Notes: generated from the sequence alone by a model not told the origin. Counted from the first letter of the stretch, positions 1 through 8,374 are shown. The stretch is 64,000 nt of DNA from Desulfosarcina sp. OttesenSCG-928-A07 (GCA_030267325.1 JAJDJS010000003.1:1-64000), one strand, 5' to 3'. Numbers and translations: made by a program.

Positions 1-1
1 T

Positions 2-308
2 CGTGGCGGGTGGTTCGTCGGCGCAATGGCGCTTGAGTGCAATCCTTACGATGGTCACACATTGGCAAAGGCAAACGAAGGGCAACGGTTGAACCGAGTA
101 TCGGACATCTCAAACAGAAACATCGCATGGAAAGAAACCGATTGAAATGTCATTTGGGAGATGAGATCAATGCGATTCTGAGTGCTGTCGGCGTGAATTT
201 TTCAAGCTGCTCCGGATATTGGAGCAGTTTTTTGGTTTTTTGAATTTCCTTTTTGGCGGCCGTTTGACAGACCCCAAGACGAGATGTTTCGCTTACTTTG
301 GGGGATAG
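2..308 (+). pseudogene. IS5-family transposase remnant (C-terminal part)
   Basis: This is a decayed transposase fragment, readable only across three frames. Frame 2 opens with a segment containing NPYDGHTLAKA, the IS5/IS1106-type motif around a catalytic Asp. It then jumps directly into frame 1 at about base 66 with RRATVEPSIGHLK and NAILSAVGVNF, the C-terminal motif with the catalytic Glu. In intact relatives these motifs are separated by roughly 100 or more residues, so an internal deletion with a frame change is inferred. A second slip in the poly-T run near 198-204 restores a normal-looking hydrophobic tail (FKLLRILEQFFGFL). The fragment continues past the left edge of the window. It cannot encode an active transposase. 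Confidence 0.8.
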
Positions 309-574
309 GGTTTTTCAAGATCGAGTAACTAACTATTTTTATATATTAAATTTACATTCGATTTAATCATTAGCTCCTTTATTTTGTTTTTCCCACTGCC
401 AAAGTCTTCTTTTTGCCGTTTATTTATAGAAATAACCCAGTGTTTCTGCAGGCATCCCTTTGGGTGCTGGTAATTTTTTTTAAATTCCAACAGCCAATGA
501 TGCAGAGATTCCCGTTTATATAAATAAAGAGAGCAAAAAACTGGATCCCAAACACATCACCCAAGGAGGTCAAC

Positions 575-1750
575 ATGACGCGTTCCCTTTTATCCAGCAT
601 TTTTTCCTTTTTCACCCTAAAACCCACAGCCACCGAACCGTTTTCCGTTCCCTTAACACTGAACCGGGAACCTGAAAAAAAAGCTTCGGCAAATATTGAC
701 AACGTCAAAATGGCTGGAACCGGGGGCACCCAACAGGAAACAGCCGCGTCTCTATCTGAACCCGGCGCCCGTCCTCCCATCTCGAAAAGCGATCCACTTC
801 CGCTGGCCCGGTTTGTTGTGGAAAACGCCGATGGTACAACTACTGTACACCGAATTCATCATCGCCGGGATTTCCCCCTGTACATTGGCCGGCATTCCCA
901 TTGTGATTTCAAAATTGACAGCAAATTTATCTCACGAGAGCATCTCTGTGTCACGGAAGACCGGGCCGGCAATATAAAGGTTAAAAATCTTACCGACAAG
1001 GGCTTGAGCCTCAGCAAGGCAGACGGCAAAACCATGGAAATTCAACAAGGCCACTCGTCTTGGTTGACGTCAGGTGATCGCCTTGTGCTTTCGCCTGGAG
1101 CTGGAAAACATGAGGTTTCCATTCTGTGCGAAATTTTCCATTTCCCGTCCGATCACACCCCGACGGTGATTGCCTCCGCCCCATTCATGGGGGCGCCTGA
1201 ACCACCTGAAAAAAAAGAAACCGCACTCCACGCAGGTAAAAAAAACATGGCGATGAGCCCCGAAAAATCCACAGAAACCGTTACGCCGAAACCGAAACAA
1301 GCAGTTTATCAGGATGGCGGCAGAAACACCCTGCAGACCGTTATGCCGGAAGAGGCAGTCCGCCATGAGGGTCGAAATACCATGGAAACCGTTATCGCGA
1401 CCGCTTCTCAACCCGCACCTCTCGCCCGTCTAGGAATTCGGTATCCTGACGGAAAGACTGCAACGGTGTCTGTCACTTCACTTCCCTTTGAAATCGGACG
1501 AGACCCGGAAACAACAGATTGCCTAGTCGTGGTGGATAACGACCTCCATCTTTCACGTCAGCATCTTAGAATTGATGCAATTCGCGGCGGATCTCTTTAT
1601 ATTGAAAATCTTGCGCATAAAAAGGGGGGAACCTTCAAAGAAGACGGAAATCCCCACTCAGAAAGATTTTCCCTGACGCCACAAGACGGTTGGGTTTACC
1701 TGGCCGGTAGAGGATCAAAAGCTTCTGCGCAACTCAGGGTTATTGCTTAA
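575..1750 (+). CDS. Tandem FHA-domain protein
   Basis: A 391-residue protein with two forkhead-associated (phosphothreonine-binding) domains at about residues 78-190 and 283-388. The first shows the family pattern GR (105-106), SREH (120-123) and KNLT (137-140). The second shows IGRD, LSRQH and IENL. Between them is a low-complexity linker with three imperfect T-x-x-T-V repeats (TETV, TLQTV, TMETV), which could be phosphorylation sites. No signal peptide or convincing membrane segment was seen. The start is set by AAGGAGG at 563-569, a strong Shine-Dalgarno. It is the first gene of a same-strand group with a PP2C phosphatase and a Ser/Thr kinase, so the likely role (inference) is a phosphorylation-dependent adaptor for that kinase. 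Confidence 0.9.
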   Translation: MTRSLLSSIFSFFTLKPTATEPFSVPLTLNREPEKKASANIDNVKMAGTGGTQQETAASLSEPGARPPISKSDPLPLARFVVENADGTTTVHRIHHRRDFPLYIGRHSHCDFKIDSKFISREHLCVTEDRAGNIKVKNLTDKGLSLSKADGKTMEIQQGHSSWLTSGDRLVLSPGAGKHEVSILCEIFHFPSDHTPTVIASAPFMGAPEPPEKKETALHAGKKNMAMSPEKSTETVTPKPKQAVYQDGGRNTLQTVMPEEAVRHEGRNTMETVIATASQPAPLARLGIRYPDGKTATVSVTSLPFEIGRDPETTDCLVVVDNDLHLSRQHLRIDAIRGGSLYIENLAHKKGGTFKEDGNPHSERFSLTPQDGWVYLAGRGSKASAQLRVIA

Positions 1751-1784
1751 AAAAATCAGAAATAGGGTGGACAAAGCTTCACGA

Positions 1785-1955
1785 CACAAATTGTTCGAAT
1801 AACGAATTGGATCAATAAACATGGATCGTCCATATGACATGAAAGCGAAGCGTATCCCACCATATAGCAGAAGGAATACTGCCGATTTGGTGGGATGCGC
1901 AAATCTCGGCCTACCGGCCTCGCTTTGCTCCATCCAGCCTACTATATCCCATCAT
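1785..1955. repeat. Dispersed ~165-bp repeat, copy A
   Basis: Non-coding repeat with a second copy at 49280-49445. Shared segments include CGTCCATATGACATG, CGAAGCGTATCCC, GGATGCGC and GCTCCATCC. In this copy 1850-1862 and 1888-1900 form a 13-bp stem with one mismatch. It lies between the FHA gene and the PP2C gene and fills most of that otherwise empty 391-bp gap. It resembles the REP/BIME class of palindromic intergenic repeats, though assignment to a named family is not possible from this window. Confidence 0.75.
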
Positions 1956-2028
1956 TTAAATGGTTTTATATAGATACTTCAGATTAAAAAGACCGGAACG
2001 CGGGATGTATAGAATTGCGCTAAAAATT

Positions 2029-2065
2029 TCTCCCTCCCCCAAGCGGTTTTATTGGGGAAGAGGGG
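2029..2065. repeat. CCCC/GGGG-AGAGG hairpin, copy 1
   Basis: A short palindromic unit with a TCCCTCCCCCAA arm and a TTGGGGAAGAGG arm around an AAGCGG-containing loop. Related hairpins occur at 21537-21577, 34311-34352 and 53221-53261. It lies just upstream of the PP2C start. It could act as a terminator-like or REP-type element, but no run of T follows it. Confidence 0.5.
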
Positions 2066-2141
2066 CCTTAAATGAGAAATTTTCATTTGTATGCTGGATT
2101 CCAGCATACTCTTTTAAACTTCCCATTGTGGAGACATTAAT

Positions 2142-3080
2142 TTGAAAACACTTAAAAATTTCTGGAATCAACTGACAACCCCCCGTCACCGTCCCTTCCG
2201 GCGGCTTTCCAGCACAAAATCCCTTCTTCCCTATCGCTTAATTGCAGACGTCGAGGGAAACCCTCCGCCATCAGACCACGGCAGTATTGACGGCCGGGGC
2301 TGGGTCGTGGGCTGGGCCGTTCATGTTGGATCTCACCATGTGGAAAACGACAAAGGCTGTGAAGACAGCATTGCCATTGATCAATATCTGTTTTCCGGCG
2401 CGGATATAGCCGAAAGACTCAATGTTTCTGTTTGTGACGGGGTCTCCGGCGGCGCACTAGGGGCGGTGGCCAGCGCTACAGCCGCAAACTACCTCACCGG
2501 ATTGCGGCCAGATTTTCCCGATGCCACAAATACCGCTGGTCTGGCTGATGCCCGAACCCGGTTGGAAAACGATATCCAACATGTGGATGATGTGGTTCGG
2601 GACGCCATTGCCAAGCACACGACCCGAACCGGTGCCACCACGATTTCCGCAGCCTGGCTGGGTCCCAAGGGTGAGGGATGGATTTGCAGAATCGGCGATT
2701 GTCGATTCTGGCAGTGGCGAATGCCCCCAAAAGGTGATATTCGCATAAAACAACTCACTGAAGATCAAACTTATCATAATATCGGAGAAATTCCTCCATT
2801 TGGAATCCCCGATGTGAATCCTGTGTTCATGGCCGGTAACGGTACCGTCGGTGATCCGGAAGTAGTACGGATTTCTCTTATGCCCAATGAAGGCCTGATC
2901 CTTGCCAGCGATGGGGTTCATAATTTCTTGACAGATCAGGAAATGATCGACTTGATCGCAAGCGGCCTATGGAATCACCAAAACCTAGGCGATGTGGCCA
3001 GAACGATTGAGGAAAAAGCGCGGGAGAACGGCAGTTATGATGATGTTGCGGTTCTGGTTTTGATGTGGAAGGACTTTTGA
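2142..3080 (+). CDS. PP2C-family Ser/Thr phosphatase
   Basis: A 312-residue metal-dependent protein phosphatase of the PP2C/SpoIIE-like fold. Visible signature motifs are NDKGCEDS (69-76), VCDGVSGG (97-104, metal-binding Asp-Gly), GATTISAAWL, IGDCRFW, ASDGVHNFL (metal Asp near 265) and YDDVAVLVL at the end. No membrane segment is seen, so it is probably cytoplasmic. The start is a TTG codon at 2142 with only a weak ribosome-binding site. The true start could be slightly downstream, because the conserved fold begins around residue 50. It lies 55 bp upstream of the sigma-like gene and in the same direction as the kinase, suggesting it reverses that kinase's phosphorylation, as in TPP-type kinase/phosphatase/FHA pathways (inference). 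Confidence 0.88.
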   Translation: MKTLKNFWNQLTTPRHRPFRRLSSTKSLLPYRLIADVEGNPPPSDHGSIDGRGWVVGWAVHVGSHHVENDKGCEDSIAIDQYLFSGADIAERLNVSVCDGVSGGALGAVASATAANYLTGLRPDFPDATNTAGLADARTRLENDIQHVDDVVRDAIAKHTTRTGATTISAAWLGPKGEGWICRIGDCRFWQWRMPPKGDIRIKQLTEDQTYHNIGEIPPFGIPDVNPVFMAGNGTVGDPEVVRISLMPNEGLILASDGVHNFLTDQEMIDLIASGLWNHQNLGDVARTIEEKARENGSYDDVAVLVLMWKDF

Positions 3081-3135
3081 AGCAACCAACAGAGATATCC
3101 ACAAAATAGCAAACCTTTCACACAGAGGTGACACG

Positions 3136-3822
3136 GTGAATACTGAAAAAAGATCAATTGAGGCTCAAAAGAAACAGAGCTGGGCGCTTGTTGAAGAGCT
3201 GATGAACAGATATTTTGAAGACTATGATGAACAATATCGGGAACAGGCTACGGCCCTGCTCTGGAAATTATCCCTGCATGCATTCGTGCAACATGTCAGA
3301 AAAAAGGGTGCAACAACAGGATATACCTGTTGTCAAGGGGTGGGTTGGGAAGAGAAAGGAAAAGACGATGGCTGGGAAATGACCACCCAAAGCCTGTTGA
3401 CCACTGTTTTCAGAAGAGACAGCCCAGAAGCCTTGGTGAAAAAATATCAGGCATATCGTGATTCATACAACGAATCCGGAGTGAGAAGCATTTCTTTTCA
3501 GAGATGGATGGTTCAACGACTGTGGTGGCGGATGCAGGATCGCTGGGAAATGGAGAAGGAGAAGAAAGATCCGGCTTGCTACCTTTCCAAAAAAGATCCG
3601 AACTTTGACCATCTGGAAGATGAAGCTGACCCCGCGCAAACACTCGTCGAAGAGATCATGAAGCAGGTTGAATTGGAAGAAGATGAAAAAAGCCTGCTGG
3701 ACTGTTTCTGTGATGATCTGACACGCAAGGCAGCAGCCGAGAAACTGGGTATCTCAGAAGGCGCCTACAGATACCGGTTGGATGCTGTTTTTAAAAAACT
3801 GAAAGACGCCAGTTACCTGTAA
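3136..3822 (+). CDS. Sigma-70-like / HTH protein of the kinase cassette
   Basis: A 228-residue protein rich in charged and aromatic residues. Its C-terminal ~50 residues (about 175-225: DCFCDDLTRKAAAEKLGIS followed by AYRYRLDAVFKKL) match the helix-turn-helix layout of sigma region 4 or LuxR-type domains. The N-terminal part (helical, RYFEDYDEQYREQATALLWK) could correspond to a divergent sigma region 2, but I cannot confirm this. The start is GTG at 3136 and the Shine-Dalgarno is weak. It sits 55 bp after the phosphatase gene and 53 bp before the kinase gene, so co-transcription is likely. An alternative reading is a transcription factor of unknown family rather than a true sigma factor. Confidence 0.6.
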   Translation: MNTEKRSIEAQKKQSWALVEELMNRYFEDYDEQYREQATALLWKLSLHAFVQHVRKKGATTGYTCCQGVGWEEKGKDDGWEMTTQSLLTTVFRRDSPEALVKKYQAYRDSYNESGVRSISFQRWMVQRLWWRMQDRWEMEKEKKDPACYLSKKDPNFDHLEDEADPAQTLVEEIMKQVELEEDEKSLLDCFCDDLTRKAAAEKLGISEGAYRYRLDAVFKKLKDASYL

Positions 3823-3875
3823 CAAAAAAAGCTGTCACGCTTCACAAGCGGATATTTCACGGGAGAGAACCTGTC

Positions 3876-6074
3876 ATGTCCACCATACCCATAGAAGCTT
3901 TGGTTCGGATGTTTAATCCGGATTATGAATCCATTGAAGAACGTGAGTTGGCTAAAATCATTCGTTATCTGGATGGCAATACTATCCGCGTTGGCAAAAC
4001 ATACAACAGGCTGACTCACCTTCAAGTCCATGAAATAAAACTGAACCTGGATCTACTGGGAAAAATTGTCGAAATCGGGGAACCTCCGTATCCCACCGTG
4101 TTGCACTATATCGCAGGACCCGAAAATACCGAGATTAAATCCAGCTCTACCGAGCCACTGAACAAGGCTGATATCATTACGAAATGGTACGGCTTTGATT
4201 TGGACGATTGGCAACAGCTTCTGCCATTGGCGGAAAATCCGATGTTGTACCACTCCACCTTTCTTTTACAATTGCTCAAAACTGCCATTGAAGGCCTTTA
4301 TGCCCTGTACAGCGTAAAATTTATCCATTGCGATATCAAAAAGGACAATCTTTGTCTGGCGGTGGAGTTACCAAAGTGTATTCAAACAAAGACCCACTGG
4401 CAGGGAACCCTCGACCCTTCCCGTTTGAAAATCATTGACTTGGGTCTTTGTTTCAGAAGTGGAAGCAAGGATCTGCATTCTTTGCCAGACCTTAGGAACT
4501 TCAGTTTGAGCAAAGAGGGCAGGTGCGAACGCGTGAAAGCGGCCTTTGGACTAATGGCCACAAAAAAAGACACAGAACTTTTATCAAAATTGGACTGGCG
4601 GGTCGACTGCTATGATATGAGCCGGGTTTTCAAACACTTTCTGGAAATAGCTCAGAAATCACCCCGAGATCTCCACGGCCCTTACAAACACTCAATTTGC
4701 TTTAAAAAGCTTGTCAATCAAATGGAACAAACTGGGAAAAGCATTGATGAGACAAAAGATCAGGGATCAAAAAACACCGGAGATGTCCCAAATCAACCTT
4801 ATTTGGGATGGTTGGCGGAAATAAGAAAAACTTTTTCCGATGTCCCGCCCCAGCAACAGCAATGGCCTTTTCTGGCCCCAAAAGATCCAGCCACATACAT
4901 ACCATCGGAAAGAAATGCGGGCATCACCGTTGTTCCATCTGAATATGGGGAATCTTTTGAGCAGGGGAAAAAGGCCCTTGCTGAAATAGAAAGACAGCGG
5001 GAGGCTGCGGATGCCGAGTACCGAAGTATTCTATTGCAAATAACAAACGCGGAGGCCGAGATCGAAAATCTCTTGGCCAGAAAACAAAGTGCAGATGCAG
5101 ACTTGCAGGCGGCAGATGATCTGAAAGAGGCCACACAAGCCAAGATTCAAGAACTTCTGGAAAGAAAAAGAAATGCAGAAGAGCTTTTGAGAAGAATGGA
5201 GAAACGAATAAATTCCACCCGTAGCGTAAAGAAAAGGTACTTGGTGGGGTTTCTTACTTTGATCTGCTGCGTTGCCTTTTATTGGTTAACAGAGGGCAAC
5301 AGGGCGGAAACAGCCCAACCCCAACCACCCCGAAAACCAGACGTCGTGTCTGTACCGGTTGTTCCGCTCAAAACCCACACCAATTCTATCGGCGTGGAGT
5401 TTGTGCTGATTCCGGCAAGTGTTCGCCCTTTCAACATGGGGAGCAATGAGGAAAACGATGAAAAACCTATTCACCCGGTAACTATATCGAAACCTTTTTA
5501 TCTGGGCAAATATGAGGTGACTCAGGCCCAATGGGAAGCGGTGATGGGGGGCGAGAGTAATAAAAGCAAATTTAAAGGGCCGAACAATCCGGTGGAGATG
5601 GTGTCTTGGGACGATGTGAAATTTTTCATCCGGAAGTTGAACGAAAAAGAAAGCACAAGCAAGTACCGGCTGCCCACGGAAGCAGAGTGGGAATACGCGG
5701 CGCGGGCCGGCGGTGAAACCGCATATTGTTTTGGGGATCATGTGAGTCAATTGGAAAAATATGCATGGTATGGTGAAGATTGGAATAAAGGAAGTACCCA
5801 TGCCGTGGGCCAAAAATCGCCCAATACTTGGGGGTTGTACGATATGCACGGCAACGTGTGGGAGTGGGTGGAAGATTGGTATGGGGGGAGATATTACCAC
5901 AACAGTCCTTCCACTGATCCTAAAGGACCGCCCTCGGGCGATTACGGTGTTCTGCGCGGCGGAAGCTGGTGCAGCTATGCGAAGCACTGTCGGTCCGCGA
6001 ACCGGAGCCACGGTGGACCGGGGAACCAGTATGCGACACGCGGGTTTCGCTTGGCTTTTTCTCCAGAGCGGTAG
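3876..6074 (+). CDS. Transmembrane Ser/Thr kinase fused to FGE/SUMF1 (C-type-lectin-fold) domain
   Basis: A 732-residue multidomain protein. Residues ~35-330 form a divergent protein kinase: catalytic loop HCDIKKDN (151-158) and metal-binding DLG (188-190, in place of DFG). The glycine loop is not recognisable and the N-lobe lysine is uncertain. Residues ~360-447 are a charged coiled coil and ~455-472 a single membrane helix. A proline-rich spacer leads to an FGE/SUMF1 domain (~502-730) with GKYEVTQAQWEAVMG, RLPTEAEWEYAARAGG, GLYDMHGNVWEWVEDWYGG and a C-terminal GGSW...RSANRS...GFRLA block. The topology implies a cytoplasmic kinase and an external FGE-like sensor domain. Cysteines occur at the end (GGSWCSYAKHC), but their spacing differs from catalytic FGEs, so a binding role is more likely than formylglycine formation. 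It is the last gene of the FHA/PP2C cassette and is followed by a strong terminator. Confidence 0.88.
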   Translation: MSTIPIEALVRMFNPDYESIEERELAKIIRYLDGNTIRVGKTYNRLTHLQVHEIKLNLDLLGKIVEIGEPPYPTVLHYIAGPENTEIKSSSTEPLNKADIITKWYGFDLDDWQQLLPLAENPMLYHSTFLLQLLKTAIEGLYALYSVKFIHCDIKKDNLCLAVELPKCIQTKTHWQGTLDPSRLKIIDLGLCFRSGSKDLHSLPDLRNFSLSKEGRCERVKAAFGLMATKKDTELLSKLDWRVDCYDMSRVFKHFLEIAQKSPRDLHGPYKHSICFKKLVNQMEQTGKSIDETKDQGSKNTGDVPNQPYLGWLAEIRKTFSDVPPQQQQWPFLAPKDPATYIPSERNAGITVVPSEYGESFEQGKKALAEIERQREAADAEYRSILLQITNAEAEIENLLARKQSADADLQAADDLKEATQAKIQELLERKRNAEELLRRMEKRINSTRSVKKRYLVGFLTLICCVAFYWLTEGNRAETAQPQPPRKPDVVSVPVVPLKTHTNSIGVEFVLIPASVRPFNMGSNEENDEKPIHPVTISKPFYLGKYEVTQAQWEAVMGGESNKSKFKGPNNPVEMVSWDDVKFFIRKLNEKESTSKYRLPTEAEWEYAARAGGETAYCFGDHVSQLEKYAWYGEDWNKGSTHAVGQKSPNTWGLYDMHGNVWEWVEDWYGGRYYHNSPSTDPKGPPSGDYGVLRGGSWCSYAKHCRSANRSHGGPGNQYATRGFRLAFSPER
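5958..6054 (+). other. Candidate DGR variable region inside the FGE domain
   Basis: The final codons of the kinase-FGE gene alternate invariant blocks (GGAAGCTGG, CGGTCCGCGAACCGG, CCGGGGAACCAG, GGGTTTCGC) with short runs of codons (TGC AGC TAT; CAC; AGC CAC GGT; TAT GCG ACA CGC). These runs sit exactly where FGE-type diversity-generating-retroelement targets carry AAC/AAT codons in the template repeat. No template repeat or reverse transcriptase is in this window, so this is a structural inference only. Confidence 0.45.
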
Positions 6075-6171
6075 GGGCGGGCGAAACGTCTCCCCTAGTT
6101 CAGTACTGCAATTGGAGCAGGCAAACAGAAACAGAGGGATATCTTTTGAACGGAACACAGACATGAAGAAT

Positions 6172-6214
6172 GCCGGGGCACGATATACGCTTGTGCCCCG
6201 GCTGTGTTTTTCTA
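6172..6214 (+). terminator. Intrinsic terminator of the kinase cassette
   Basis: A perfect 10-bp GC-rich stem, GCCGGGGCAC (6172-6181) with GTGCCCCGGC (6193-6202), followed by TGTGTTTTTCT. It lies 98 bp after the kinase-FGE stop and overlaps the convergent helicase stop codon. The U-tract favours termination on the plus strand. Confidence 0.85.
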
Positions 6215-7927
6215 GTTCGCAAAAGCCTTTTGAGAGCGATGCCCGCCGGATTTGTCCGACTTTCGCATATCCTCAATAGAAACACTGCGTTTTCCCATGG
6301 GAACATTGCGAATGTTTTTCTTCAACCGTTTTGCCGTGTCCTGATCTGTGTCAATAAAGGAAAATTCCCTGCGGATGTCGATGTTCAGGATTCGCGCACG
6401 GGGGACTCCCGCTGTTTTGGCAAGAAACCGGCCCATGCCGTCAGGGGTGAGGCCATCAAGCGTGCCCGCATTGACAAAGCACCGGCAAAGACCGGGAAGA
6501 ACGGCAATGGGCGTTCGTGTGCCCCTGCTTTTTGAAGATTGGGGTTTTGCGGCTAACGATTTTGAAGCTGATGTTTTTCCGCCCTTCTCATACAGAGGGG
6601 CATCCAGTTTTTCTTCTCCAAAAGCCGTTTTGGTGATCTCCGGCGCCTTTATCCGGACAAGGGCGCGAATCAGGTCTTCCCGCGAGCAGGACGCCATGGC
6701 TTTTTCTGCTTCAGCCATCAGACCGTCTTCCACATATGCGGCTGCATGGTTCCGGATTTGTCCGGCCAGGTGATGAATCTGGTTTTCCAGCACCACAGAC
6801 CGTTCAGGAAGGGGCGTCGGAGCAAAATGCAGCCCGGTTCTCCGTGAAATCTCCGCCATCCGTCCCCGTTCCTCCGGAGAGATCAGGGTCACGCAAACGC
6901 CTTTACGTCCGGCCCGGGCGGTTCTGCCGGACCGGTGGGTATAGACTTCCGAAACATCGGGCAGGCGGTACTGGATCACAAGGGGCAGGCAGGGAAGGTC
7001 AATGCCCCGCGCCGCCACATTGGTGGCCACCAGAAGCTGAAACCGCTCCGACCGGAAACGGTGCAGTGTTGCTTCCCGCTGGGCCTGGGAAAGATCGCCG
7101 TGGAGGGCTTCAGCGGGAAAACCGGATGCAAACAGTTTTTCCGTCAGTTCCTGGGTTTCTTTTCGGGTACGGCAGAAAATCAGGCAACGGGCGCCGGGGT
7201 TGGCCTGAAGAATGCGAAGAAGGGCGGAAAACCGGTGCCGTTCCCGCACGCAATGGCACAGATGTTCCAGTTTTTCCGGGGCGCTGGCGGCATCTTCGGA
7301 CCGGATCAGCAGCGGGTCTTTGACCAGAGAAAAAATCTCCCCCTGCATTTCTTTGGGCAGGGTTGCCGACACCATCCAGGTATGGTGACCATCGGGAAGG
7401 AAAGCCTTGATTTTATTAATATCCTCCAGAAATCCCGGTGTGACGAGTTCGTCTCCTTCATCCAGAACCAGATGGGTAATGCCAGAAAGTCCGGCCGCTT
7501 TTCGTGAGACAAGATCCAGCAGGCGACCGGGTGTGGCCACGAGAATGGCGGGGTTTTCCGCAAGGGCCTTTGCCTGGAGAAAAATGCTGGCCCCGCCGTA
7601 TGCAGTGGCGATTTTGAAACGGCGCAGACCCGAACCGAACAGTTGCAGGGCCTCGCCGACCTGAATGCACAGTTCACGGGTCGGCACAATGACAAGCACA
7701 GTCGGGTTTGCGGATCCGGACGGATGGGTTGCCAGATGGTGGATGAGAGGAAGGCCGTAGGCAGCGGTTTTTCCCGTTCCTGTGGCCGCCATGATCAGGG
7801 CATTTTGTCCGGCATCGGCCATGAGTAGCGGAATCGCTGCTTCCTGGATCGGACTGGCGTCGGCAAAATGGTGTGTTTCCAGCACATCGCGGATGGCCGG
7901 GTGGAGATTCAATTCTGAAAAGCGCAT
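6212..7927 (-). CDS. DEAD-box RNA helicase with DbpA-like RNA-binding tail
   Basis: A 571-residue ATP-dependent RNA helicase. In order: Q motif region (ASPIQEAAIP), Walker A AATGTGKTAA, PTRELC, TPGRLLDL, motif II VLDEGDE, SATLP, FCRTRKETQELTE, ARGIDLP and the HRSGRTARAG arginine-finger motif. A basic linker is followed by a C-terminal RRM-like domain (~460-550) of the DbpA type, which usually targets structured RNA such as 23S rRNA. The oddity is motif II, which reads DEGD instead of DEAD (codons GAT GAA GGA GAC). All other motifs are intact, so activity is expected. It is monocistronic and its stop overlaps the convergent terminator at 6172-6214. Likely roles are ribosome assembly or RNA decay. 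Confidence 0.93.
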   Translation of the reverse strand: MRFSELNLHPAIRDVLETHHFADASPIQEAAIPLLMADAGQNALIMAATGTGKTAAYGLPLIHHLATHPSGSANPTVLVIVPTRELCIQVGEALQLFGSGLRRFKIATAYGGASIFLQAKALAENPAILVATPGRLLDLVSRKAAGLSGITHLVLDEGDELVTPGFLEDINKIKAFLPDGHHTWMVSATLPKEMQGEIFSLVKDPLLIRSEDAASAPEKLEHLCHCVRERHRFSALLRILQANPGARCLIFCRTRKETQELTEKLFASGFPAEALHGDLSQAQREATLHRFRSERFQLLVATNVAARGIDLPCLPLVIQYRLPDVSEVYTHRSGRTARAGRKGVCVTLISPEERGRMAEISRRTGLHFAPTPLPERSVVLENQIHHLAGQIRNHAAAYVEDGLMAEAEKAMASCSREDLIRALVRIKAPEITKTAFGEEKLDAPLYEKGGKTSASKSLAAKPQSSKSRGTRTPIAVLPGLCRCFVNAGTLDGLTPDGMGRFLAKTAGVPRARILNIDIRREFSFIDTDQDTAKRLKKNIRNVPMGKRSVSIEDMRKSDKSGGHRSQKAFAN

Positions 7928-8259
7928 TGTTGTTCCTGAAGTAAAGATAAAAAGAAAGAAGCGGTATGCCCGTATAGTCGGTGCAAAAAACCCGCAGGTG
8001 AGTTGGGATGCCCCGCACCATGTTCAAAATTTTCAAATCAAAATTTTTAACGTCAATGGTTATGGGAGGGAGTCGATCCCGACCTTCAGGAAAAATGTGG
8101 CAGGTATTTTCAACAAGGCCCATCCAGTAAATCAGAACAGGACTGTTTACGAAAAAGAGGGGAAAACGTCAAGCTAAAAAAGACAGGAAAACGGCATCCC
8201 GGCGATTTCACTTGTTAAAACACACTGCGCGCCATACGTTTGAAAAAATCGCCCTGATA

Positions 8260-8374
8260 GATAGTGTCGTCTCGAGTTTGTAACATTTTGAATGTTATTG
8301 AATATTGGCAAAATCACGAGATTTTGTTTGATACAATAAATTCAAATCGTTATATTTCTTAAGGTGACACTATC
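8260..8374. mobile_element. MITE, full copy 1 (115 bp)
   Basis: A small non-coding element bounded by GATAGTGTC and GACACTATC (9-bp perfect terminal inverted repeats) and flanked on both sides by TA (8258-8259 and 8375-8376), consistent with a TA target duplication. The interior is AT-rich with AAATTCAAATCGTTATATTT near the right end. It is homologous to copies at 22011-22124, 25798-25908 (decayed) and 42047-42094 (deleted). The TA duplication fits mobilisation by an IS630/Tc1-mariner-type transposase, none of which is in this window. It lies in the 569-bp gap between the helicase and TonB genes. The rest of that gap (7928-8259) shows nothing I can identify. Confidence 0.8.

Noticed and set aside
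575-6074. Type VI secretion regulatory (PpkA/PppA/Fha) locus
   Set aside because: No Tss/Tag structural genes are present in the window; the analogy is used only for the signalling logic.
5286-6164. Long minus-strand open frame (292 codons) opposite the kinase-FGE gene
   Set aside because: It lies wholly opposite a well-supported multidomain gene, has no ribosome-binding site and shows no family motif.
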